From positions 1 through 21,442 of the IMG/VR virus record IMGVR_UViG_3300030943_000190: DNA of 21,442 bases; one strand, given 5' to 3'. The position numbers were made by a program, and so were the translations under genes. The DNA comes from a virus. Positions 1 to 7,079 of the stretch are shown piece after piece. Each line of letters starts with the position of its first letter. Position 1 is the stretch's first letter. Below the pieces are notes generated by a model that was not told the origin of the DNA, did not search any database, and saw only the letters and a list, made by a program, of their open reading frames with translations.

Positions 1-494
1 ATTTCAGATGCCTTCAACGAAGAAGACAAACCGTCAAGAAGAGCATTCTGTTCAGCGGTAAGGTGGACAGTATCATCCGCAGCATGAGCAACAAAAGCAG
101 CCTTGTCGGTGATAGTGATCCACTTGGTGCTGTCCCAGTACTTCAGTTCCTTGGCGGAAAGATCCAGCCAGAGTTGACCATTGGTTGGGACTGATGGAGC
201 TGCAGCAGAGACTTGGGTGCCAGTTGACAACCACGAGACACCATTCCAGTAACGGATCGTTTCGGTGCCATGGTCATACCAGATTTGACCCTTGGTCTTG
301 ATTGCCGGAGCAGTTGCACTACAGAAGTTCTCAAGCAGGCGCAGCATGTTCTCTTGGATGCCTTCACCATAATTCGGTGAACCTTTACCAAAAAGAGTGA
401 GAGCGCTAGTTGAGGTGTCTTTCGTATTGAGATTCAGAACGAATGGAGCTTTGACGGTATCGTCAGTCCAATTCATGTAATATTCGCCAGCCAT
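1..494 (-). CDS. Phage tail-fibre-like protein, N-terminal part (runs off left edge)
   Basis: The first 164 codons are present and the 3' end lies outside the window. The ATG at 494 is preceded by a strong Shine-Dalgarno (AAGGAGG, 500-506) with 5-base spacing, so the start is secure. Residues 34-57 (LFGKGSPNYGEGIQ then ENMLRLLENF) are a pattern I associate with N termini of fibre or structural proteins in large T4-like phages. Two copies of a tryptophan-rich hairpin follow: GQIWYD at 69-74 ending at W88, and GQLWLD at 106-111 ending at W125, 37 residues apart. Residues 143-157 (VHLTAEQNALLDGLS) resemble linkers of tail fibres. The gene has its own late promoter (567-574) downstream of the terminator of the preceding fibre gene. 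The N terminus probably attaches to the virion and the missing C terminus may bind the receptor. The class is fairly sure; the exact fibre is not. Confidence 0.75.
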   Translation of the reverse strand, partial: MAGEYYMNWTDDTVKAPFVLNLNTKDTSTSALTLFGKGSPNYGEGIQENMLRLLENFCSATAPAIKTKGQIWYDHGTETIRYWNGVSWLSTGTQVSAAAPSVPTNGQLWLDLSAKELKYWDSTKWITITDKAAFVAHAADDTVHLTAEQNALLDGLSSSLKASE

Positions 495-508
495 TTGGGC
501 CTCCTTAA

Positions 509-526
509 ATTGTGCCGATTCACAAT
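509..526 (-). promoter_or_regulatory. Small hairpin beside the ribosome binding site of the left-edge fibre gene
   Basis: On the minus strand ATTGTG and CACAAT form a perfect 6-bp stem around a 6-base loop. It ends two bases before the AAGGAGG Shine-Dalgarno of the gene starting at 494. The leader from the predicted promoter is unusually long, about 70 bases against 28-45 for the other late genes here. The hairpin could modulate translation or protect the RNA end, but a 6-bp stem of this composition may also be chance. Confidence 0.25.
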
Positions 527-566
527 GAACATCTCGTACTCGGTTTCTGTTGTACGGGAGCTCTTT

Positions 567-574
567 TATTTATC
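567..574 (-). promoter_or_regulatory. T4-type late promoter for the left-edge fibre gene
   Basis: GATAAATA on the minus strand, 73 bases upstream of the ATG at 494 and just downstream of the terminator of the 732-residue fibre gene. It matches the late-promoter -10 box of T4 (TATAAATA) and the NATAAATA form described for T4-like cyanophages. In that system the phage late sigma factor gp55, with a sliding-clamp activator, recognises only this element. The same motif recurs in front of five other genes here. Confidence 0.7.
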
Positions 575-614
575 GATTGGTTGATTTGTAAAGACTTTTT
601 GATTCGAGATAACA

Positions 615-640
615 AAAATGGAGGCCGAAGCCTCCATTTT
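615..640 (-). terminator. Rho-independent terminator with C(UUCG)G loop after the fibre gene
   Basis: Perfect 11-bp stem (AAAATGGAGGC pairing with GCCTCCATTTT) closed by a C-UUCG-G tetraloop on the minus strand, followed by UUUUUG. It lies 25 bases after the stop codon of the 732-residue fibre gene. UUCG loops are typical of T4-family terminators. The loop has this stable form only on the minus strand, which sets the direction. Confidence 0.9.
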
Positions 641-664
641 CAGATCAAACAGCGAACTGTTTAA

Positions 665-2863
665 TTACACACCCATCAGAACAACCTTGATGGCCAGCGA
701 AACGTTCAGAGTCACAACGACGTTGCCATCGTTGAACTTGACGCTTTGCGGGATGATTTGCTCATCGGTGGTTGCATCGATCACGGTCACATTCACGTAG
801 CGTTGAGCCAGCGTGTGGGTGATGGTGTGAACGGTAGCAGCAGCACCGTCGTACAGCTTGTACGAGTTGGTAACACGAGCATCGAGAGTAGCGACAGAGG
901 CTGCAACAGCAGCTTCAGCAGCACGAGCAGCAGTAGCTTCATCAGCGATTGCCGTAGTCAGGACACCTTCAGCAGCACGAGCAGTCGTTGCTTCAGCAGC
1001 AACAGCAGTCGTCAGAGCAGCTTCAGCAGCACGAGCGGTCGTTGCTTCAGCAGCAACAGCAGTCGTCAGGACACCTTCGGCTGCAGCAGCACGAGCGGCT
1101 TCAGAAGTCAGGTTCGACGTGAGCAGGGTTTCAGCAGCACGAGCAGTCGTTGCTTCAGCAGCAACAGCAGTCGTCAGGACACCTTCGGCAGCCACTGCAC
1201 GGGCAGCTTCAGCAGCAATAGCTGCATCAGAAGAACCGGTCAGAGCAGCAACAGCATTCGACACAACCTTAACAGCGGCGTCGAGCTTGAAGTCAGCATC
1301 TTTCAGAGAAATAGCTGAGTCCAGGTAGTTCGAACCAGTAGCAGCGACGTAAGCACCGGTTGCTTCCAGACCAGCACCAGCTTGAGTCACATTCAGCTCG
1401 CCTTGGATGCCAGCTTCGACACCGAATGCACGAGCGGTTTCAGCATCAAGAGCAGCTTGGAACGCGGTATCAGCATTGGTACGAGCAACAGTTTCAGCAG
1501 CAACAGCGTCAGCAACAACCTTGACTTGGGTGTCAAGGACGAAAGCACCACCGAAGACGGTAGTAATACCGTTGAGGTAGTTGGTGCCAGTGACTGGGAT
1601 GACGGCGCCATCGGAATCAAGACCGATAGAAGCTTGAGTCACATCCAGTTCAGCTTGCAGAGCAGCATCAGCAGACATACGCAGAGCAGCTTCAGCAGCG
1701 ACACGAGCAGCATCAGTCGTGTTGTCCAGAGCGATCTGAGTGGTAACCCAGTTTTCGATCGTGGTGGTCAGAGCAGCATCACCGTCAGCACGGAGTTGAG
1801 CTTCGTTAGCCAGGCCAGAAGCAAGAGCAGCTTCAGCACCGATTGCACGAGCCTTTTCAGCGGTCAGAGCCGTATCCAGAGCAACGTCAGCACCCTTGAG
1901 GGAAGTGACATCAGCCAGGTAGGTCGTGTTTGCTGGGGCGGTGAAAGAACCGTCAACATTCAGACCGGCAGAGGCTTGGGAAGCATCGAGCTCAGCTTGG
2001 ACAGCATCAACGCGCACACCGAGAGCAGCATCACCAGAGAGGCGAGCAGCAGTTTCAGTAGCGAGAAGATCCGAGTTGGCATTACCGAGAGCAGCATCAG
2101 CAGCGACACGAGCAGCGGTTTCAGCAGAATCAGCAGCACCACGAGCAGTAACTTCAGCGGCCAGATCACCGGTCAGCTTGGTTTCAGCAGCGCGAGCAGC
2201 CGTAGCTTCAGCAGCCAGGTCGGTAGCGAGTTGAGATTCAGCAGCACGAGCAACAGTAGCTTCAGCAGCAAGAGCAGCGGCAGCAGCGGTATCAGCAGCA
2301 CCACGAGCAGCAACTTCGGTTGCCAGGTCAGCAGCGACAGCAGCTTCAGCAGCACCAGCACGAGTGACTTCAGCAGCCAGATCACCAGTGAGCTTGACTT
2401 CAGCAGCACGGGCAGTCGTAGCTTCAGCAGCAACAGCAGTCGTCAGAACGACTTCGGCGGCAGCAGCGCGAGCGGCTTCGTCAGAGACAGCAGTCGTCAG
2501 AGTAGCATCAGCAGCAGCACGAGCAGAAGCTTCGGTACCAACAGCAGTTTGGACAGCGCCTTCAGCAGCAAGAGCACGAGTAACTTCAGCAGCGAGATCG
2601 CTGGCGAGTTGAGCTTCGACGCCTTGAGCACGGGCGATCTCGGCAGTCAGACTGGCAGCCAGTTGATCAGCGTTGCCGCCGGTCGCGATGGAAGCCCATT
2701 CGGTGCCGTTGTTGAAATACAGCTTGCCTGTAGTTTCGATGTAGAACAGACGACCTTTTTCAAGGCTGTCAAACGTCGGGAGAGCGGTACCCTTTTCGAC
2801 GTGCAGGTTGAAGATGCGGGAAGCACCCAGACCGTTTAGTTCAAGATGGCCATTAAGTTTCAT
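665..2863 (-). CDS. Repeat-built tail fibre protein (732 aa, 18-residue helical repeats)
   Basis: An elongated virion fibre protein. Residues 1-62 form a small N-terminal domain with a tryptophan hairpin (GRLFY at 37-41, NGTEWASI at 52-59) like those of the next fibre gene. From residue 63 to about 250 there are ten or more back-to-back 18-residue repeats, consensus AAExxLTTAVAAEATTAR, and five to six more at 558-660. They are Ala-rich and helical, probably a trimeric coiled coil. Between these blocks lie three copies of another module (residues 289-332, 403-446, 487-530) containing EL(D/N)xxQAxxGL and YL motifs. Residues 677-732 are a compact beta domain shared with two other proteins here. 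The start has GGAGG nine bases upstream and a late promoter at 2897-2904. It may be a long or side tail fibre; receptor binding is inferred. Confidence 0.85.
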   Translation of the reverse strand: MKLNGHLELNGLGASRIFNLHVEKGTALPTFDSLEKGRLFYIETTGKLYFNNGTEWASIATGGNADQLAASLTAEIARAQGVEAQLASDLAAEVTRALAAEGAVQTAVGTEASARAAADATLTTAVSDEAARAAAAEVVLTTAVAAEATTARAAEVKLTGDLAAEVTRAGAAEAAVAADLATEVAARGAADTAAAAALAAEATVARAAESQLATDLAAEATAARAAETKLTGDLAAEVTARGAADSAETAARVAADAALGNANSDLLATETAARLSGDAALGVRVDAVQAELDASQASAGLNVDGSFTAPANTTYLADVTSLKGADVALDTALTAEKARAIGAEAALASGLANEAQLRADGDAALTTTIENWVTTQIALDNTTDAARVAAEAALRMSADAALQAELDVTQASIGLDSDGAVIPVTGTNYLNGITTVFGGAFVLDTQVKVVADAVAAETVARTNADTAFQAALDAETARAFGVEAGIQGELNVTQAGAGLEATGAYVAATGSNYLDSAISLKDADFKLDAAVKVVSNAVAALTGSSDAAIAAEAARAVAAEGVLTTAVAAEATTARAAETLLTSNLTSEAARAAAAEGVLTTAVAAEATTARAAEAALTTAVAAEATTARAAEGVLTTAIADEATAARAAEAAVAASVATLDARVTNSYKLYDGAAATVHTITHTLAQRYVNVTVIDATTDEQIIPQSVKFNDGNVVVTLNVSLAIKVVLMGV
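869..1192 (-). repeat. 54-nt / 18-residue tandem repeats, C-terminal block of the fibre
   Basis: Six consecutive units (residues 558-665) inside the fibre gene. An identical 32-base word starts at 984, 1038 and 1146, that is at exact multiples of 54. The match between the first and third copies extends to 48 bases. The near-identity at DNA level suggests recent duplication or ongoing homogenisation. Such units can gain or lose copies in frame. Confidence 0.9.
1274..1405 (-). repeat. Fibre interspersed module, copy 3
   Basis: Residues 487-530 of the fibre. It shares the layout Q-x-E-L-N-x-T-Q-A...G-L...Y-L...LD with the copies at 1526-1657 and 1868-1999. It probably forms a small globular break between helical stretches. 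Confidence 0.75.
1526..1657 (-). repeat. Fibre interspersed module, copy 2
   Basis: Residues 403-446 of the fibre, beginning QAELDVTQAS and containing TNYL. It starts 84 residues before copy 3 and 114 residues after the start of copy 1. The spacing is irregular because different numbers of helical residues separate the copies. Confidence 0.75.
1868..1999 (-). repeat. Fibre interspersed module, copy 1
   Basis: Residues 289-332 of the fibre, beginning QAELDASQAS and containing TTYL and VALD. It directly follows the first long block of 18-residue repeats. Confidence 0.75.
2084..2677 (-). repeat. 54-nt / 18-residue tandem repeats, N-terminal block of the fibre
   Basis: About eleven units in strict 18-residue register from residue 63 to about 260, each beginning near A-A-E/D and ending near A-R. 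Units are more diverged here than in the C-terminal block. Eighteen residues equal five turns of an alpha helix at 3.6 residues per turn, an unusual period for a coiled coil. Confidence 0.9.
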
Positions 2864-2896
2864 TACGATTTTCCTCCGAAGAAATAGGGAACGATC

Positions 2897-2904
2897 TATT
2901 TATT
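2897..2904 (-). promoter_or_regulatory. T4-type late promoter for the repeat fibre gene
   Basis: AATAAATA on the minus strand, about 34 bases upstream of the ATG at 2863, in the 57-base gap after the DUF5659-like gene. It fits the NATAAATA late consensus. No convincing -35 box is seen, as expected for this promoter class. Confidence 0.7.
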
Positions 2905-2920
2905 ATGCGACTATTACTTT

Positions 2921-3142
2921 TTATCTACGTGACGCGGTAGTTAGTGCCTTGACTGCGTTGTTAAACCCAGCCGGTTCCACCAGAAGTCTTCCGAGGTCAT
3001 AGTCGTTAATGACCTCATCCGTTACATCGGCGAAGAAAAAAGTACCTTTGCTTCCGTTCTTTTCGATGTGGGTCAGTTGATAACCCAACACCTTAAGTGA
3101 AGCACCTAGGACAATATCAGTTGTTTCAAAAGTGTTGCTCAT
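2921..3142 (-). CDS. Small DUF5659-like protein (73 aa)
   Basis: A small protein of unknown function. The pattern FETTDIVLGASLKVLGYQL, then a beta hairpin (KGTFFFAD), then LLVEPAGFNNAVKAL and a basic end (SRR), resembles DUF5659, a family of short, mostly phage-encoded proteins of about 70 residues; this match is from memory. I chose the ATG at 3142 over an in-frame one ten codons upstream. AAAGGA lies six bases before 3142, and the longer form would start inside the leader, eight bases from the promoter core at 3177-3184. The gene has its own late promoter and sits among fibre and baseplate genes, so it may be a minor virion part or assembly helper. No catalytic motif or membrane segment is visible. 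Confidence 0.75.
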   Translation of the reverse strand: MSNTFETTDIVLGASLKVLGYQLTHIEKNGSKGTFFFADVTDEVINDYDLGRLLVEPAGFNNAVKALTTASRR

Positions 3143-3176
3143 TCGATTTCCTTTGTGAATTCGCTTTATCACTTTA

Positions 3177-3184
3177 TATTTATC
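3177..3184 (-). promoter_or_regulatory. T4-type late promoter for the DUF5659-like gene
   Basis: GATAAATA on the minus strand, followed by TAAAG, 35 bases upstream of the ATG at 3142 and 25 bases after the stop of the 190-residue gene. It matches the late box found in front of the other transcription units. Confidence 0.7.
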
Positions 3185-3208
3185 AACTTAGTCGTCCTAG
3201 ATTCTTAT

Positions 3209-3781
3209 TTACGACACACTGATGGTCAGGGTGTACGTGATAAGGATGCTGCGATTGGCCGTCTTTTCAATCGGGTTGAACACGATGTGCGAGAGCAGCA
3301 AGCCATCCGGTGAGTACAAACCGAGTTCGTCGAAAGTGAACGTGCTGTCCGGGTTGGTGGTAATACCATCAGAAACGGCCTGGCCGTTCGGTTCGGTGGC
3401 ATCGAGTTCCATCGTACACGTCACGATGGAGGTAATTGCTGGGGCCGGAGAAGCGGCCGAAATGACAGAGTTCGTCGACGGAGTGCCGGCGGTCTGGTCA
3501 TCAATTTGCTCTTCATACGTACCGTTGTACAGCGTAGCTTCAGTACCGCTGACATTCGGTGTCAGGTACGTGATTTGCAGGCTCGTGTTGATGTGCGTGC
3601 CGCCATTCCCAAGGCCCATCTTTAGGACATAGGAATTGGCTTCATGGGCCAAGCCACGGGCAATGACACGGGCCATGTTCTGAGGGTGGATCGCGTTTTT
3701 CTTGTCGATCAGAACTTCTTTCGTGTCCTGGTCGATAGCATGAACGTGACCAACGATCTTGAATTGTGCTCCAGTTTCCAT
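3209..3781 (-). CDS. Virion structural protein (190 aa), probably tail- or baseplate-associated
   Basis: I recognise the general type but no named family. The N terminus (residues 1-45) has a short beta segment (FKIVGHVHAID), then INKKN-like polar residues and a helix (QNMARVIARGLAHEAN). The rest is beta-rich and Ser/Thr-rich, with YLTPN near 70 and NGTYEEQIDD near 86-95. The end (FDELGLYSPDGLLLSHIVF, then ILITYTLTISVS) resembles C-terminal strands of structural proteins in T4-like marine phages. There is no signal peptide or transmembrane segment. AGGAG stands seven bases before the ATG at 3781, and a late promoter lies at 3813-3820. A phage-collar, baseplate or fibre-adaptor role is possible; its position between two large structural genes and a fibre gene supports a virion location. 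Confidence 0.75.
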   Translation of the reverse strand: METGAQFKIVGHVHAIDQDTKEVLIDKKNAIHPQNMARVIARGLAHEANSYVLKMGLGNGGTHINTSLQITYLTPNVSGTEATLYNGTYEEQIDDQTAGTPSTNSVISAASPAPAITSIVTCTMELDATEPNGQAVSDGITTNPDSTFTFDELGLYSPDGLLLSHIVFNPIEKTANRSILITYTLTISVS

Positions 3782-3812
3782 TAGAAACTCCTGTTTGTGA
3801 ATATGTTGAATC

Positions 3813-3820
3813 TATTTATC
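3813..3820 (-). promoter_or_regulatory. T4-type late promoter overlapping a stop codon
   Basis: GATAAATA on the minus strand. The two bases G-A belong to the TGA stop codon of the 1085-residue gene (3819-3821), so stop and promoter share sequence (TGATAAATAG). It lies 32 bases upstream of the ATG at 3781 of the 190-residue gene. Confidence 0.7.
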
Positions 3821-6800
3821 AAGCTACGACAGTCACTACAACTTTGAATTTTTGTGCAATAGTGAAGTCAATCTCAATTTGTTCTGGGCTGATGATCAGG
3901 TTGTCAGGGATGATCTGGTTGATGTTCAAACCATCAAGCGATAGAGCATAAACGGTAACCGTATCGACCACAGTTCCTAGAGGAATAATCAAGAACAGTT
4001 TGTTGGTGTCAGAAGTTTGGACCTGGACCAGATCCGAACCAAGTTCAGCGGTGGTGACGACCTCAACAGCAAAATTCAGGTTATCGACAAGGATATCGGC
4101 TGGATCATCAAACCCAACGGTATCGGAATCAAGAAGGTCGAGACCGTCTGGAACCAAAATTTTCTCAGGTCCAACTCTAGTTTTGATCGTGAATGAAACA
4201 TGGTCGGCGAGAGAGGTAATCGCTGTAGAGTCGGCTGGGGTATCGACATCAGAATTGAATGGTGAGGCACTAAATGGATCACCATCGAATTTTGAGTGTA
4301 CTAGAGAATCAACGGGACCTCTTACCAAGATCGGATCGAGGAAGCTTGAGGTATTACGAATCAGCACGCGGTCGCTGAGGGTCGTAGATTGCGAGTCGAA
4401 CAGCTTGTATCCAACGTCATAGTCCATTGCGTCAATGATCGTGGCCACAGCAATATCGCTAAATCCTGGGATGCGGTCGATGTTGGTATTGATCTTCAGA
4501 TTCTCAGCAAACCCAATAGAGAATGAGTCAGAGTAAAAGTCTTTGGTTGTGAATGAGATAATGTCCAGTACCGAGGTCGGGAGAGAATCTGTTTCACCAT
4601 TTCTGAAGGATGTGAGATATTCATCAGAGATTGCTACCCCAACAACCCCACCGTTAATATTGGTGTACTCGTCGTCAAATCTGATTCTCAATGCATCCGC
4701 GATCGAAGCATTGAAAAGGTCTGCATAGTGGTCTCTCAGAGTAGTCGAGAAAGATTCGCCAAAAGCAGCTTCAGCCGATTGGAGGTTCGGGACTGAATCA
4801 AGAACATCAAGGTGATCGACTAGCGTTGACGAAATATTAGTCGAGTATGTATGAGCGTTGGAAGTGAACAGAGAATCTGTGGTGGTGACCGCGACAGTAT
4901 CGAGGTATCTCTCGAATCCAAGAGCTTTGAAACTTTCAGCCATCGAGACATTGAATTGGTCTTTATGGCGACTCATGTCCAAGAATTGAACAGTTTCTGA
5001 AATCGAAGTCTGTGTCCATCCGTTATACGTGTTGTACTGCTCGACTTGGAACTCAATTCTGTCACCAGCAGCTGGCACGAAAGAGAACTCAAAAGTGTAG
5101 TACTTTTGGTCATACACATCGTTAACCACAAGCAGCGATCCAAGATGAAGGTATCGCTGACCGTTGAGATCAACTTCTTCAAATCTCGTCTCTTGAATAG
5201 CTTGTTCTGATTTCGATTTTGGCTTCGACAGATAGTTTGGAGTGTCAAAGAAAGTCTGGTCGATCGTGTAAATGTCGAAGGCCAGTTGACCATCAATCTC
5301 AGAAAGGATCGTGTTGTCGTACTGGACGAAATAGGATAGCCACCCGTCGTCCTTCAGCGTAGTGGTATCTGTCACACCAGCTGGAATATATCGAATGAAG
5401 AGTCTGTCGAAATTGTAGAGATTGAACTGGACTGAGTCTCCGTACTTTGGTTCACGATCTTTCAAGAAGGTGATGTATGCACGGTCAGGAGTCGAGATGA
5501 CATAATCGACCCCGTTAGTCTTTTCGACTCCATTGACCTGGACGACAACAGCATCATTGTACGGGATGCGATAGGTTCTACTGCCACCATCAGTGAAAGA
5601 GATCTGATTCTTCTTCAAGAAGTTTCTGCTCACGATGCTGGCAAACAATGCCTCGTTGATGAGCTTGTTGGTGTCAAGTTCAATGGCCATTGCCAAGTCT
5701 GGGAATTGCTTCAGATCGAAAACTTCATAGTCTTCTTGGTAGACCACGATGAGGTTTGGAGCCGGAACGAAATAATCAGTCCCTTTGACGAGGATCTTTT
5801 GGACACCATCCTTGGTGTTGTAGATCAAGAGGTTTGGCATCTGGTCAATGTTGCGATCCATTGTAAGATGGATTCGATACTTGATCATTGCCGTTGGGTT
5901 CTCATGTCGGAGAACTTCGATCATGCCAGTTTCGTCGATCCCTTCTCCATCAATCCCGAGAAGGTCAAAACCGTCTTCAACAGAGATCAGCTGATAGTCT
6001 GGGACCGTTGTGACCTGAATATCGACGAACTCAATCTTTGATGAGACGATACTCAGAAGTGGGACCGAGATCTCATCCTTGACACCGACTTGGTGCGATG
6101 GAGTAGATCGAATCGGAATGCGATCACCGAAAGGATTTGCCAGACCGTCAACGAAAGTATAGTCGTTGTCGTACATGAGCTTGTACGCAATGCTTTCAGA
6201 GAGCAGGTCTTTATCGAGGATCTCTTTGTTTAAAAAGAGCAGATCGAAATCGACCTCACGGTCACCAAACTTTGCATACGATTTTGTAATGATCGAACCG
6301 TTAGCGAGGACTTGCTGTCTCGTGAACTCTTCAACTACAATATCAGTTTGGAGATTGATCAGAATCTTGGAGCCGACACGTTCACCATCTAGATTGATCC
6401 ATGGCATGACAGAATACAGATAGCCATCGATGAACTGTCGATTGACATAGCCAGACAGTTCTGGATAGTCTTCAAGGATCGTGTCAGTGTAGAAGAATGT
6501 GTAATTGTATGAGACGTGAATCTTTGGATTCTCATTGAGATACTTTGGATCTCTGCGCTGATAAAGAATCTCAGTAGTGTTATCGAATACTGAGGTGGTC
6601 GCGTAAACAAGATTCTCAGTTTGGTCGTACTCGGTCACATCGAAGCCATCCTCAGCCAACGTGTCGATGTAGTCAAACACTTGAGACAGAGCCTCAATCT
6701 TGATCTCTTTATTCTGGTACGGGAGGAACACTGGGTCTCGGTATTGGAAGCCAATACCGAGGTTATTCCCAACTGGTTGTTTCTTATCAGTATCTACCGA

Positions 6801-7076
6801 GTAGCGCGGCATGACCGTCGCTGGAAGACGCCATTTTTTGTACTTGACAGACCCATCAGCAAGTCCAGACATTCTGGACTTTGTGTTCGCTGATTTCTTG
6901 TTCCAGTTGCTGGACAGGTTCACTCTGAAGCTATGCTCACGATCATCAATACCGACAGCCAGTGCATCGTCATACTGGTAATCGACTGTGATGTTCGTGA
7001 GCTTAGTGTGGAATGGCTTAATGTCCTGAATGAACTGAACTAGTGAGTTGACGTCTTTCAGGTCGGACTTGAACAT
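3819..7076 (-). CDS. Large virion structural protein (1085 aa), partner of the giant protein
   Basis: A late structural protein without a named family that I can assign. The N terminus carries FIQDIKPFHTKL (residues 15-26), a motif I associate with large tail or baseplate structural proteins of T4-like marine phages. The middle is beta-rich with many Asp, Tyr and Phe. From about residue 690 to 1000 it breaks into loosely repeated segments with S-x-x-L-x-D patterns, likely a chain of small beta units. Residues 1040-1085 form a beta module (VTVYAL, IIPDN, KVVVTVVA) also seen at the C terminus of the 732-residue fibre. Its ATG lies three bases after the stop of the 2834-residue gene. The Shine-Dalgarno is weak and there is no promoter between them, so it is probably translated by coupling and made in proportion to the giant protein. 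Confidence 0.8.
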   Translation of the reverse strand: MFKSDLKDVNSLVQFIQDIKPFHTKLTNITVDYQYDDALAVGIDDREHSFRVNLSSNWNKKSANTKSRMSGLADGSVKYKKWRLPATVMPRYSVDTDKKQPVGNNLGIGFQYRDPVFLPYQNKEIKIEALSQVFDYIDTLAEDGFDVTEYDQTENLVYATTSVFDNTTEILYQRRDPKYLNENPKIHVSYNYTFFYTDTILEDYPELSGYVNRQFIDGYLYSVMPWINLDGERVGSKILINLQTDIVVEEFTRQQVLANGSIITKSYAKFGDREVDFDLLFLNKEILDKDLLSESIAYKLMYDNDYTFVDGLANPFGDRIPIRSTPSHQVGVKDEISVPLLSIVSSKIEFVDIQVTTVPDYQLISVEDGFDLLGIDGEGIDETGMIEVLRHENPTAMIKYRIHLTMDRNIDQMPNLLIYNTKDGVQKILVKGTDYFVPAPNLIVVYQEDYEVFDLKQFPDLAMAIELDTNKLINEALFASIVSRNFLKKNQISFTDGGSRTYRIPYNDAVVVQVNGVEKTNGVDYVISTPDRAYITFLKDREPKYGDSVQFNLYNFDRLFIRYIPAGVTDTTTLKDDGWLSYFVQYDNTILSEIDGQLAFDIYTIDQTFFDTPNYLSKPKSKSEQAIQETRFEEVDLNGQRYLHLGSLLVVNDVYDQKYYTFEFSFVPAAGDRIEFQVEQYNTYNGWTQTSISETVQFLDMSRHKDQFNVSMAESFKALGFERYLDTVAVTTTDSLFTSNAHTYSTNISSTLVDHLDVLDSVPNLQSAEAAFGESFSTTLRDHYADLFNASIADALRIRFDDEYTNINGGVVGVAISDEYLTSFRNGETDSLPTSVLDIISFTTKDFYSDSFSIGFAENLKINTNIDRIPGFSDIAVATIIDAMDYDVGYKLFDSQSTTLSDRVLIRNTSSFLDPILVRGPVDSLVHSKFDGDPFSASPFNSDVDTPADSTAITSLADHVSFTIKTRVGPEKILVPDGLDLLDSDTVGFDDPADILVDNLNFAVEVVTTAELGSDLVQVQTSDTNKLFLIIPLGTVVDTVTVYALSLDGLNINQIIPDNLIISPEQIEIDFTIAQKFKVVVTVVA

Positions 7077-7079
7077 TGT

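Noticed and set aside
869-2677. Regular repeats considered as a CRISPR array
   Set aside because: The repeats are contiguous, in frame, encode helical protein units and have no unique spacers.
1382-2839. Long plus-strand open frame (485 codons) opposite the fibre gene, and similar ones at 746-1318, 858-1328 and 1926-2234
   Set aside because: They mirror the Ala-rich 54-base repeats. GCT/GCA codons read backwards give Ser/Ala/Arg strings with no stops, no credible ribosome site and no recognisable domain.
3143-3172. Upstream in-frame ATG for the DUF5659-like gene
   Set aside because: It lies only a few bases from the promoter box, while the internal ATG at 3142 has a good Shine-Dalgarno and begins the family-like part of the protein.
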